From positions 1-35,490 of the IMG/VR virus record IMGVR_UViG_3300049847_000076: 35,490 nt of DNA; one strand, given 5' to 3'. Source of the stretch: a virus. A model generated the notes under the pieces. The model was not told the DNA's origin, made no database searches, and saw only the letters and a program-made list of their open reading frames with translations. Made by a program: the position numbers and the translations under genes. This document shows positions 22,982 to 30,693 of this stretch, piece after piece (positions within the stretch are counted from its first letter, which is position 1; each line of letters opens with the position of its first letter).

Positions 22982-23326
22982 CTAGACTACGTGTGGAACT
23001 GGTTTGCTATGGTTATCGTAGAACTTGGCTGCCATAGACATTACTAATGTCTTGACGGCCATTGAAGCGAAGATACCCATTGGACCCATTGATAGGAATA
23101 GGGGAGCAATTGCTGTATCGTAGGCTTGAGCTACTACTGCAAGGAACTGTTCTTTGGTCATTCCCGATAGATCGATGTTAGCAAATATCTTCTTGATGGC
23201 ATCGATGACTTTTCCGCCAACAGCAAATGTAGCATGGTGATCGTCATGCGTCATGTTTGTTAGATGGTAGGATCTGATTTCATTGACTAATGCGTCGTAG
23301 TACTTTTGTTGTGCTGAATTGAACAT
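22982..23326 (-). CDS. Hypothetical protein with hydrophobic Met/Ala segment (114 aa)
   Basis: The protein starts MFNSAQQKYYDALVNEI, has HDDHH near residue 30, and a Met/Ala-rich hydrophobic segment IAPLFLSMGPMGIFASMAVK at about 74-93. That segment could be one membrane helix or a buried helical hairpin. Between protease genes and head genes, an adaptor or lysis role is possible, but I do not recognise a family. The start is preceded by GAAAG and eight A, an unusually A-rich spacer. The 128-bp gap downstream holds two AGTATACT copies (22893, 22961). Confidence 0.5.
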   Translation of the reverse strand: MFNSAQQKYYDALVNEIRSYHLTNMTHDDHHATFAVGGKVIDAIKKIFANIDLSGMTKEQFLAVVAQAYDTAIAPLFLSMGPMGIFASMAVKTLVMSMAAKFYDNHSKPVPHVV

Positions 23327-23344
23327 GTTTTTTTTCTTTCAGGT

Positions 23345-23424
23345 GTAGAGGATCTTCTACAATATTTGCACTAGTAATTAGTGCAATATACTTTACTTCG
23401 GTATGGACAGTTAGTTATGTCCAT
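23345..23424 (-). promoter_or_regulatory. Three consecutive stem-loops between two genes
   Basis: GTAGA/TCTAC (23345-23360), an 8-bp stem TTGCACTA/TAGTGCAA with a 5-base loop (23366-23386), and ATGGACA/TGTCCAT with an 8-base loop (23403-23424) fill the gap after the papain-like protease. The last one starts just past the protease stop codon on the leftward strand. None has a U-run, so processing or stability elements are more likely than terminators. Confidence 0.5.
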
Positions 23425-23425
23425 C

Positions 23426-24274
23426 TTAGGCTGCTAGAACGACTCTAGAAGCTACTGCTCCGTTGGATACTGCTTTGTTACCTCGCAGTAGTCCCATTCC
23501 TCGATCTGACCATGAGTCTGACCAAGAATTCCAAATGCGAACGCCCCATCGGTTTATATCTGATAGAGGTAATGAGGAGTCGAATTCGTATGCGTCTAAT
23601 CCGCATATTGAGTGACCCCACCAGTTCTCATCTTTGACTACAGGAATGTTCTGGAGTAGGCAGGACATTTCTTGATCGAATGAGAAGTCTCTATCGTATG
23701 GAGCTACTGATAGGTCTACCCATCCGTCTGTTACTTTGTGCAAAGCGGCATTGACCCAAGTAGCTTCATTATCATTGGAGCGACTCATGGATTGCTGTGC
23801 CCAATACTTTTGCGATGGTATTCCTCGTTTGATAGCGAAGTCCATACTGAGTGCTCCCCATCCGCCCTCGTCTGCATAGTTCTTGATAATGCAGGCTATA
23901 GCGTATGCTGATAGAGGTTCGTAAGGATCGTTTGCTACCATACGATTAAGCATTACTGCATGAGTGGTGCTATGTGCCCAACAGTATCCTTTACCGTTCT
24001 GGTCTAGAGATGGAACCATCTTTCCATCGTTTCCAGCTAGGCGTATATCGGATAGTTGAGATTGGGCCTGCTGTTTGTCCTTGATCCTTGAAGACCATTC
24101 TTCTCTAGGAATTAGTTTGATCTGAGAAGGAACCCAAGGTACTGCTCCGTAGCATCCGATTGGATGTGTGTTGTAGTTACGCGGTACTAATCCGAACGTA
24201 GTCTTCTCTCCGTTGATTACTACTGGTTCGCAATGTTCAAGATAATTCTTGTCGTCAATTACAAGTTCTGGCAT
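23426..24274 (-). CDS. Papain-like (C1 family) cysteine protease
   Basis: A 282-aa protein that should hydrolyse peptide bonds. The catalytic set is complete: Gln92 in SLDQNGKGYCWAH, Cys98 with CWAH instead of the usual CWAF, His221 in WWGHSICG, and Asn249 in VRIWNSWSDSWSDRGMG, matching the papain N-S-W. No signal peptide or propeptide motif is clear, but an 85-residue N-terminal region precedes the core. I recall close relatives in planctomycete-linked phage regions. It sits in front of the head genes beside a secreted protein, so it may act on the host envelope or in virion maturation; context cannot decide. AACGGAGCG precedes ATG 24274. Confidence 0.85.
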   Translation of the reverse strand: MPELVIDDKNYLEHCEPVVINGEKTTFGLVPRNYNTHPIGCYGAVPWVPSQIKLIPREEWSSRIKDKQQAQSQLSDIRLAGNDGKMVPSLDQNGKGYCWAHSTTHAVMLNRMVANDPYEPLSAYAIACIIKNYADEGGWGALSMDFAIKRGIPSQKYWAQQSMSRSNDNEATWVNAALHKVTDGWVDLSVAPYDRDFSFDQEMSCLLQNIPVVKDENWWGHSICGLDAYEFDSSLPLSDINRWGVRIWNSWSDSWSDRGMGLLRGNKAVSNGAVASRVVLAA

Positions 24275-24307
24275 GGTATCGCTCCGTTAATAGGGTTAGT
24301 TAGTATA

Positions 24308-25063
24308 CTAGTTGCCGTATTTCTTAAGAAGAGTTAGAAGTTCATCAGTCGTGTTAGGTAATGGACCCTCGAATCCAGTCTTACCGTTGGATATCAGAAT
24401 CCACGGTATACTCTTCTTTGGCCTAGCAAAAGCATCTTGCCATAGCTTTGGAGCGTTGGTAGTTGGTACTGCTATATCCCATATTCGATACTCTACGTTC
24501 TTACCGTCAGGACTTCTAACGCAATGATCGAATAAGTATTGACGAACTACTTTAGCGTTGACGTTATCAGGTACTCCTAAAGCTGAATCATAAGTTACTA
24601 AGACTCTAAATCCAGGTTCTTTGATTGGAACATCCGCATCTGGTACTGGAGGTACTATCGGGTCTACTGGTTTAGGAGGTGTTAGGGGTTTGATATTGAC
24701 AGAGACTTCTTCATCCAAGAATGTCTTTGTATCGAAGTCAATGCCTTTAGCTCTTATCCATACTTCTCCTGTAGCTGTAATATAGAAACTCTTTCCGGTT
24801 TCATCTGCTTTACGAACAGCTATTCTATTTCGTTTGATGTCGGTAACTTCTACAGAAATATCTTTGACAGTAGTAGTTACATCAATTGTTGTTAGTACCA
24901 TACCTTCAAGGTGATCGGGTATAGAGTCTACCTTTAAGAATCCTCCAGTTACTCTTACGTTCGGAAGATTGACTATTGCTATCTCAGACTTAACTGAGAT
25001 AGATTGGCTAAATAATGAATTACTTAGCAATACTAAGATCACGAAGATAGTGGGTAGACGCAT
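24308..25063 (-). CDS. Secreted or periplasmic protein with signal peptide (251 aa)
   Basis: Residues 1-20 (MRLPTIFVILVLLSNSLFSQ) form a signal peptide. A beta-rich domain follows (about 22-125: VTGGFLKVDSIPDHLEGMVL, ITATGEVWIRAKGIDFDT). A Pro-rich linker follows at about 126-150. The C-terminal domain has FRVLVTYDSALG, VVRQYLFDHC, KLWQDAFARPKKSIPWILIS, then NGKTGFEGPLP and LLKKYGN. I recall this C-terminal domain from planctomycete proteins and their phages. Its function is unknown; the shape resembles a thioredoxin-like fold. Upstream of the papain-like protease it may be a secreted partner. AGGAG precedes ATG 25063. Confidence 0.75.
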   Translation of the reverse strand: MRLPTIFVILVLLSNSLFSQSISVKSEIAIVNLPNVRVTGGFLKVDSIPDHLEGMVLTTIDVTTTVKDISVEVTDIKRNRIAVRKADETGKSFYITATGEVWIRAKGIDFDTKTFLDEEVSVNIKPLTPPKPVDPIVPPVPDADVPIKEPGFRVLVTYDSALGVPDNVNAKVVRQYLFDHCVRSPDGKNVEYRIWDIAVPTTNAPKLWQDAFARPKKSIPWILISNGKTGFEGPLPNTTDELLTLLKKYGN

Positions 25064-25150
25064 GGGATCTCCTAAGGGAATGGTACGGAATTCTGAAGGG
25101 AAGTGTGTACTCTAAGTATACTATGAAAGGGTGTGCTCTGCGGAAGGGAA

Positions 25151-25738
25151 CTAATCGGCAGCGTATTCGACTTGCATAGCTCCTCGAACAAGTACCTTAT
25201 CATCGGTAGTTGTTCGTAAGGACCATATGAAAGACTTGAGTTGCGAAGTTATGCTGTTAGGGATCAGTACTGTAAATGATGTGGATGTTCTAGCTATAGA
25301 TCCGTTGGCTATGGACAGAACATTTGCTTGTGTCTCATCTTCCAACACAAATCTGATATTTAGAGCAGATACATCGATATCTGTAGGTATTACTACATTC
25401 GCGTTCTCATTATAGAATAGCCTTACGAATGAAGAATCTCCTCTGTGTATTGAAGATATTGAACCTGGAACTATATTAACGGCTATTCCATTCAGTGCTC
25501 CATCTGCGAAAAATGTATCTTGGTAAAGAGCTGCATCAAAGTCCGCAGGCTGACCTGATCCCTGGAAGATAGCCCAGGTGACTGATTTGGCTAGATCTAT
25601 TGTGGCTGTGTAGAGCTTGCTGACTTCAGTCATTAGTACTCGATTGGTGGTCCATGATGATAGTGGGTATGCTGCTCCTAGAGGAAATGTGTATAGTGTT
25701 AATCCTCCAGTCGGATGAATAACTTGATAGATTGTCAT
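25151..25738 (-). CDS. Putative tail fibre or baseplate protein (195 aa)
   Basis: The N-terminal half is beta-rich (MTIYQVIHPTGGLTLYTFP). The C-terminal half includes IHRGDSSFVRLFYNENANVV, a short strand set SALNIRFVLEDETQANVLS and a last strand MQVEYAAD. The RGDSSFxRxFY-type unit followed by an Ig-like sandwich resembles the N-terminal domain of baseplate upper proteins (BppU type), although this is from memory. AGAGGAC precedes ATG 25738. An internal TATCTTCCAGG copy (25559) lies in the N-terminal region. It belongs to the fibre group with 26231-30088. Confidence 0.5.
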   Translation of the reverse strand: MTIYQVIHPTGGLTLYTFPLGAAYPLSSWTTNRVLMTEVSKLYTATIDLAKSVTWAIFQGSGQPADFDAALYQDTFFADGALNGIAVNIVPGSISSIHRGDSSFVRLFYNENANVVIPTDIDVSALNIRFVLEDETQANVLSIANGSIARTSTSFTVLIPNSITSQLKSFIWSLRTTTDDKVLVRGAMQVEYAAD

Positions 25739-25766
25739 TCTGTTAGTCCTCTATACAGTATACTTG

Positions 25767-25810
25767 GGTAATGTCTTTAATGGACTTAGGTAATGTCTTT
25801 AATAGACTTA
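25767..25810. repeat. 22-bp tandem duplication truncating the coiled-coil gene
   Basis: Two 22-bp units (25767-25788 and 25789-25810) differ by one base. Because 22 is not a multiple of three, the frame shifts and TAA appears at 25788-25786. The ancestral frame would run on through AGTATACT to TAA at 25746-25744, just before the next gene. Confidence 0.8.
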
Positions 25811-26106
25811 GTATTGGACCTTACTTGGGCTTCTAAAGCGGCTATTCTTAGGTCTGCTTTATGATGGCCGTCTATACATTCTTGGTGTTTTGCCAGTAAT
25901 GCAGCTATCTCCTGTTTATGCTGCTGTCTATCTTCGACCATTATCTTTTTAAGATCTGCATTGTCTTGTAAGTACTTTGTAATTTCCTCTACATAGCGGT
26001 TGCCTATAAACTTAGTTAGGAATACTACAGTTGTAAACATGGTAGATACTACTGCTGCTAAAGAGTAAATTATCCATTGTGTCCAGTCTGGTGGTGTATC
26101 CGTCAT
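25786..26106 (-). CDS. Single-helix membrane protein with coiled coil, possible holin-like
   Basis: The 106-aa product has one membrane helix, WIIYSLAAVVSTMFTTVVFL (about 11-30), then a charged coiled coil with KKIMVEDRQQHKQEIAALLA and RIAALEAQVRSNTKSIKDI. This shape occurs in phage holin-like or hemolysin XhlA-like proteins. The 3' end is in a 22-bp tandem duplication (25767-25788, 25789-25810) that adds a stop codon: without it the frame would end at the TAA beside the downstream ribosome binding site, giving about seven more residues. A weak AGAAG precedes ATG 26106. Confidence 0.55.
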   Translation of the reverse strand: MTDTPPDWTQWIIYSLAAVVSTMFTTVVFLTKFIGNRYVEEITKYLQDNADLKKIMVEDRQQHKQEIAALLAKHQECIDGHHKADLRIAALEAQVRSNTKSIKDIT

Positions 26107-26230
26107 GTAGCTTTTGCTTCTAATGGAGTAAATACCTAGTATACTTCGTTCAATGAACTTCGAACTACTGTAATGCAGCCAATGCCGCTGCTTGTTTAGT
26201 TGGTTGTGTTGCTGGTTATTGCGATTGTTG

Positions 26231-28180
26231 TCATGAGGTCATTGCCTTGATAACTACGAAGTTAAAAACGGGTTGCTCGGTGGTTGTTCCGCCGGTTGTA
26301 TACGATGTGATTTGAAACGATCCGTTAGCGGTATTGGTAACTGCAATGATGTATTTGTCTGTGCCAGCTTGTTGAGTTACATGTACAATGTCGGTTGCGG
26401 CAATCGTACTGTTAGTCACGGTAAATGATGCGGCTGTTGCTGATCCCGCTGCACTAACTAACGTTATCGCTCCCGATACTTTATTGATCGTTACCCCAGT
26501 CGTGCGAGAACTTATTTGCGTTACTGTGCCGCCAGCTCCGGTAGCGTATCCAATGCCGCCGGTGGATGATGTGGAGGTTATCGTGCCGCTTGCGGTTATG
26601 GCCGCTGCGTTCAGAGTGCCGGTAAAGGTGGGACTAATTGCTCTTACGGGTGCTCCTGTGCCAGTTGCTGTAGCCCATACTGGAGGAAGTAGTATACCTG
26701 CACCTACAAGAATATCTGTTGTTGCTCCTGCCGACGGTACATAGGTACGTGCCCAGTTTAATGGATCGACACCAATAGTTCCTCCAGCTTGTGCTGTACA
26801 GAAATAGTGTCTTCCGTGATTGTTGTTTCCCGCAGTAGCAACAACATACAGCCCTAGGTAGTTAGACCATGTGCCAATTCTTGTAAGGGCAGAACCCGCA
26901 GCTACGTATAGATATAGTGCATTCTCTACTGGATTGGTTTGAGATGTTAGCAGTATTAGATCGCTAGCGGCTAATGTTACACCATCTATAGCTGCTGGTG
27001 CTGAAGATACGCTAATATTGGAGAATGAAGCTACTCTGACTAGCGTAGGGTTATTGTATAGCTGTCCTAAGCCGATAGTAACATCTACTTCCCTAGCTGC
27101 ATCGTTAGATCCTGCTGTTGGTACTGCTAGGTTAGTTAGTTTGTGCGTACCTAGTGATTGATCTCCGGTAAATGGTACGGTTCCATCGGCTTTAATAGTA
27201 CCGCTAGTAGAAATAGTTAAATCTCCAGAACCTTCTATAGACTGGCCATTGATAGTCTTTAAGGCATGTGAATGGCCTATCGCTATACGTGGCATCTTTA
27301 AGGCATAAGGAGTTAAATCAACTATTGTAAGTTGATAACCTCCGCCTAGTGTAGTCATTGCCGTATTTATAGCTAGGTACTGGTCAGATATAGCTTCGAA
27401 TGAAGTAGATCCAAAATGCGATCCTAGAAGTACTAACTCGTTGTTTAAGAGTAAGAATACTGGAGATCCGCTATCTCCGCCTGTAATTGTCTCTGTCAGA
27501 GGCAGTCGTATAGCTGCTGTGGAGTTGGCGTGTGTTATAGTACCTGCTGCGTAGCTAGTCCAGTCCCTAACTAATAGTTTACTTTCTTGATCTCCGCATA
27601 TGATAGGTAGTGGTAGATCTATGTACGATAGATACTTTTCATTAAATGTTTTTGCGAATGATATGGTCCCTGGCAGATCTGTATTGAGTAGACCAATCTG
27701 AATATCAGTTCCTACATTCAATATACTAGTTAGTGTTCTTGTTACTACTGTGTTAGTATTTGTAACGAACCTAAAAGTATCCCCTGGTGTATGTGCTGTG
27801 TGTTGAGCTAGTAGAACGTGTCTTGGACTTATAGCTGCACAACTAGTGCTCTGAGATCCAGTTAGGCTATTCCAGACAGCCCAGCAAGTTTTGTCGGCAG
27901 GTATCCAACAGTTAGTGTTACGGACATAGATAGATGATCCGTGATTGATTGTAGAGTATACTAACTTGTCTTGTGAAGCTACTGCTAACGCATCTACTAC
28001 TGTTCCTACCTGTACGGATAGTACAGGACCATCTGCTACTAGTATTCCTGCGTCATTCCAAAAACCACCTATTGTAGGTTGGGTGTTTGACATAGGAATA
28101 TCTTTTGTATATCCAGGAGCACCCTGGATGGTCATAGTACTACCCGTAGTAGTTAGATCTGGTTTTAACCTAATAGGCAT
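26231..28180 (-). CDS. Tail fibre with embedded trypsin-like serine protease domain
   Basis: A 649-aa protein. At about residues 90-285 it has a chymotrypsin-fold pattern: His127 in ISPRHVLLAQHTAH (cf. TAAHC), Asp159 in GTDIQIGLL (cf. DIALL), and Ser237 in TGGDSGSPVF, with a following LVLLGSHFG strand. Downstream, IGHSHALKTINGQSIEGSGDL and FTGDQSLGTHKLTNLAVP are standard phage fibre repeats, and the C-terminus is a repetitive beta domain with GTGAPVRAISPTFTGTLNA. Protease plus fibre in one chain suggests a virion-bound enzyme that trims host surface protein or processes its own fibre. GGAG lies about 9 bases before ATG 28180. AGTATACT at 27955 is inside. Confidence 0.8.
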   Translation of the reverse strand: MPIRLKPDLTTTGSTMTIQGAPGYTKDIPMSNTQPTIGGFWNDAGILVADGPVLSVQVGTVVDALAVASQDKLVYSTINHGSSIYVRNTNCWIPADKTCWAVWNSLTGSQSTSCAAISPRHVLLAQHTAHTPGDTFRFVTNTNTVVTRTLTSILNVGTDIQIGLLNTDLPGTISFAKTFNEKYLSYIDLPLPIICGDQESKLLVRDWTSYAAGTITHANSTAAIRLPLTETITGGDSGSPVFLLLNNELVLLGSHFGSTSFEAISDQYLAINTAMTTLGGGYQLTIVDLTPYALKMPRIAIGHSHALKTINGQSIEGSGDLTISTSGTIKADGTVPFTGDQSLGTHKLTNLAVPTAGSNDAAREVDVTIGLGQLYNNPTLVRVASFSNISVSSAPAAIDGVTLAASDLILLTSQTNPVENALYLYVAAGSALTRIGTWSNYLGLYVVATAGNNNHGRHYFCTAQAGGTIGVDPLNWARTYVPSAGATTDILVGAGILLPPVWATATGTGAPVRAISPTFTGTLNAAAITASGTITSTSSTGGIGYATGAGGTVTQISSRTTGVTINKVSGAITLVSAAGSATAASFTVTNSTIAATDIVHVTQQAGTDKYIIAVTNTANGSFQITSYTTGGTTTEQPVFNFVVIKAMTS

Positions 28181-28204
28181 CTTGCGTTCTCCAGTGGTAG
28201 TATA

Positions 28205-30088
28205 CTAGACTAGAATAGCGTTAATTGCTGTTCTGTAGATACCTTCTAAAATTCCATGTCCGGTTGCGGTTGGGTGTAAGCCGTCACCGTAGTATGTAGC
28301 GTTATTGGCTGCGGCATCTGGCCCCATCGTTGCATTGGCTGCAAAGTCTATTACGAAATCACAATGCGTTCCAACGGCTGCCGCTATCTTGGTGTTGGCT
28401 GTAGCTCTACGTGTATTATGGGTTGCGTAACCACTAACTACTGTGCCTTTCGGCAGAATAGTACCTACCCCAACGTAATAACCCCTAGATCGTAGTTGGT
28501 CTGTAAGTAACCAGAGAGCAGTCAAAAACGCATCATCACTAGCGTAGTTTGGTTCTAGGTCATTCGCACCAGCCAGTATCGTACAGATAAACTTTCTGCC
28601 TGTTCTTTCGCTACTCTTTGCGGGGCAGCCAGCTAGGTGGTAAGGTAGTCGAACATCAAAATTCAGTTGCGGTTGTGGATTGAGGTGTAGGGTGGAACCA
28701 CCAATAGCTTCTTCTTGAACTCGGACAACTTTTCCGCCAGTGATGTTGGCTAAGTATTGTTGTAGGTAGCTATTGTTTGCTGGTCCTACGGTAATCGAAT
28801 CGATGCCTCCTACTAACAAGTTAGCTGGTTTCGTTACGGTGATTGACGATTCCGCTGCTTTAGCGATTAACAGGTTGATTGCAGTTCTTCGCTCTACATC
28901 AGTTAGCTTACGATTCCATATCGCTAAAGAATTCATCTTGAATTTAATTAAGCCAAAACTCGAATTCGAATTACCCACCTGGAACTTTCTGCTGGACATT
29001 GAAGTGCCAGTACCAATAGTATTGACTGCCATGCCCACATCATCCATCCACAAGTCTAAACCGCCTGCGTCTGCTGACATGCTCATTATGTGGTACTGAG
29101 CATCAGCATAGAGATCTGGGGAAAATCCGCCAACAGCAGGGGCTAGTAAGCGATTTCCGAAACATGAATTCAGATTACCCTCTGCTTCAAATTCTCCAAG
29201 GCACCAGGATGAGGTTGCATTAGGGGTTGTTGATTCCACTACGTCATAAATAAAGGGATACCTATATCCGGCGGAATTCGTGTAATTCGTTACCCGCTTC
29301 ACTACAGCAATAATGGTAGTTTCGCTTGTTGTCGTAAATGCGTTGAAATCAATTGCACCTACGCCACCATCTGTCAAGCCGATCTCACCGCCAGATATAG
29401 TTGCTATCGTCGCTCTTGATGAATTTCCGAATTGCAAGTCGCCTTGTAATGTCAAGTCCGCTGGAACGGTTACTGATGCCCCATCCCAAAGGTACGCCTT
29501 ATCGATTACTAGATCGCCATTACCTGATGTTGGCCGACAGAAGCGTAGATCAACAGCAGTAGTTGAACCAAGAGTGAATTCGTATTTGAATTGTTGCCAG
29601 GATGTAGTTGCTGTTTTGGTGACAGTAGTCGATTCCCCATCCTTTGACATGTAGAAATCTTGATTGCTTCCAGTATTAGACTTTGCGTCTATTACCATAG
29701 TATACGTACCAGCTAACAAAGACGGGGTATCCCTATAGCGTATGCCGCTTGTTGCCGATGCAAATACGGCTCGACTAGCAGCTACCACACCGTCACGCCC
29801 TGCTGCGTATTTTTCAGTAATAGTTGTTCCGCCGAATCCGCCACCTAACCAACCACCAGCACCTCCTTCTCCGCCAACTTTCCCAGTTTCGAATACACCG
29901 CGTGGGTTACGGGTAATTACTGCTAGTAGCGGATTGCCTGTTGCGGCATTGGGTATGGCTTTTCGGGTCGTATTGTAGTCTTTGGCGTACCAAATACCCA
30001 TAGCACCAGATGGCATACTTGAGTTACCTATAGAACTACCTTTGTAGTTGTACACTCTAGTTACTGCTGTATTTGATGTTAAAGGCAT
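28205..30088 (-). CDS. Tail fibre or depolymerase with C-terminal SGNH hydrolase domain
   Basis: A 627-aa protein. About residues 1-420 are fibre-like with a LamG/carbohydrate-binding style domain (VDLRFCRPTSGNGDLVIDKA, FQVGNSNSSFGLIKF and LAIWNRKLTDVER are typical). From about residue 423 an SGNH/GDSL esterase follows: GGIDSIT with nucleophile Ser about 431, GGSTL oxyanion Gly near 463, LAGANDL with Asn about 509, and the DGLHPTATGH block with Asp about 602 and His about 605. It could deacetylate host surface polysaccharide during adsorption. Fold and motifs are seen; the substrate is inferred. GGAG lies upstream of ATG 30088. Confidence 0.82.
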   Translation of the reverse strand: MPLTSNTAVTRVYNYKGSSIGNSSMPSGAMGIWYAKDYNTTRKAIPNAATGNPLLAVITRNPRGVFETGKVGGEGGAGGWLGGGFGGTTITEKYAAGRDGVVAASRAVFASATSGIRYRDTPSLLAGTYTMVIDAKSNTGSNQDFYMSKDGESTTVTKTATTSWQQFKYEFTLGSTTAVDLRFCRPTSGNGDLVIDKAYLWDGASVTVPADLTLQGDLQFGNSSRATIATISGGEIGLTDGGVGAIDFNAFTTTSETTIIAVVKRVTNYTNSAGYRYPFIYDVVESTTPNATSSWCLGEFEAEGNLNSCFGNRLLAPAVGGFSPDLYADAQYHIMSMSADAGGLDLWMDDVGMAVNTIGTGTSMSSRKFQVGNSNSSFGLIKFKMNSLAIWNRKLTDVERRTAINLLIAKAAESSITVTKPANLLVGGIDSITVGPANNSYLQQYLANITGGKVVRVQEEAIGGSTLHLNPQPQLNFDVRLPYHLAGCPAKSSERTGRKFICTILAGANDLEPNYASDDAFLTALWLLTDQLRSRGYYVGVGTILPKGTVVSGYATHNTRRATANTKIAAAVGTHCDFVIDFAANATMGPDAAANNATYYGDGLHPTATGHGILEGIYRTAINAILV

Positions 30089-30103
30089 TAGTATATCTCC
30101 GAA

Positions 30104-30376
30104 CTAACCAACCATTAGAGCGTATGTTTTGCCAGTCGTAGCACATAGTACGTTAATGCTATTTACTGGACAATGTGCAGGACTATTATACCAGGATGCT
30201 CCAGATACTATCTTCAGATGCCCTGTAGTCGCTGCTCCTCCAAAGTTTAGATACATATCCGTATCTGATGTATTCTGTAGTTCTATGTACGATCTGGATC
30301 TAGCTGCATCAACAACTTGAGAAGTTCCTCCAGAAGTAATAGTTCCTGCTGTCACAGTTGGCTTAATTGTAAACAT
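30104..30376 (-). CDS. Small beta-sandwich virion protein, paralog of 30820-31134
   Basis: A 90-aa protein. TITSGGTSQVVDAARSRSYI, ELQNTSDTDMYLNFG and a later CPVNSINVLCATTGKTY align by eye with GTAQQI, FLEIKNNAAQVLWVNFG and CPTGLVSVVGATTANKF of the 104-aa product of 30820-31134. The pattern AGGT-Q-A-R-xLEIxNxxxxxLWVNFG is a recurrent phage virion protein that I recall near fibres. It may be a capsid fibre or decoration subunit. AGGAATATAGGA is upstream of ATG 30376, partly within a TATCTTCCAGGA element. Confidence 0.65.
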   Translation of the reverse strand: MFTIKPTVTAGTITSGGTSQVVDAARSRSYIELQNTSDTDMYLNFGGAATTGHLKIVSGASWYNSPAHCPVNSINVLCATTGKTYALMVG

Positions 30377-30411
30377 TCCTATATTCCTGGAAGATAGTGT
30401 TGTATAGAAGA

Positions 30412-30465
30412 AGTATACTTTAGTATTCTCTTCGAGAATTCTGAAAGAATACTCAAGAGTATACT
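30412..30465. repeat. Iterated AGWATWCT palindrome array, copy E3 (most complete)
   Basis: Five units in strict mirror order: AGTATACT (30412), AGTATTCT (30422), AGAATTCT (30435), AGAATACT (30446), AGTATACT (30458). Centres are 10, 13, 11 and 12 bp apart, about one helical turn each. Order and sequences read the same on both strands. It is the reverse complement of the E1/E2 arrays with extra sequence. It lies upstream of gene 30104-30376. Confidence 0.85.
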
Positions 30466-30553
30466 AGCCCGCTATTCTTTCGATATTTAAGTAGCGATAT
30501 TGCTATCGTCGAATCAGTATTGCGGTACACTGTCCTGTATCTAGTACTCTGTG

Positions 30554-30596
30554 TAGAAAAGAGCCTGCCCCTAGTGCGAATGGTCTAGGGGCAGGC
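30554..30596 (-). terminator. Intrinsic terminator after the structured RNA region
   Basis: GCCTGCCCCTA (30563-30573) and TAGGGGCAGGC (30586-30596) form an 11-bp perfect stem over a 12-base loop. On the leftward strand it is followed by TCTTTTCT. The opposite strand lacks a T-run, so the terminator serves leftward transcription. It lies 6 bases past the three-way junction element. The stem shares CCTGCCC/GGGCAGG with the capsid terminator at 19375-19405. Confidence 0.75.
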
Positions 30597-30602
30597 GTTG
30601 TG

Positions 30603-30667
30603 GCACTAAGAACAAGTTCCTGTCATCCGAACTTTTGCTTCTGTCGTGGGAGAAGCGTTCTTAGTGC
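30603..30667 (-). ncRNA. Candidate structured RNA with a compact three-way junction
   Basis: P1: GCACTAAGAAC (30603-30613) pairs with GTTCTTAGTGC (30657-30667), 11 perfect bp. Inside it, AAGTTC (30614-30619) pairs with GAACTT (30629-30634), 6 bp with a 9-base loop, and GCTTCT (30637-30642) pairs with AGAAGC (30651-30656), 6 bp with an 8-base loop. Only two bases in the junction are unpaired. It is noncoding as far as I can see and is followed directly by a strong terminator in the leftward direction, as at the 3' end of a small RNA. No known RNA family is recognised; a DNA-level junction is also possible. Confidence 0.6.
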
Positions 30668-30693
30668 GTTGTAAGTCAGTATACCTGTTCGTA

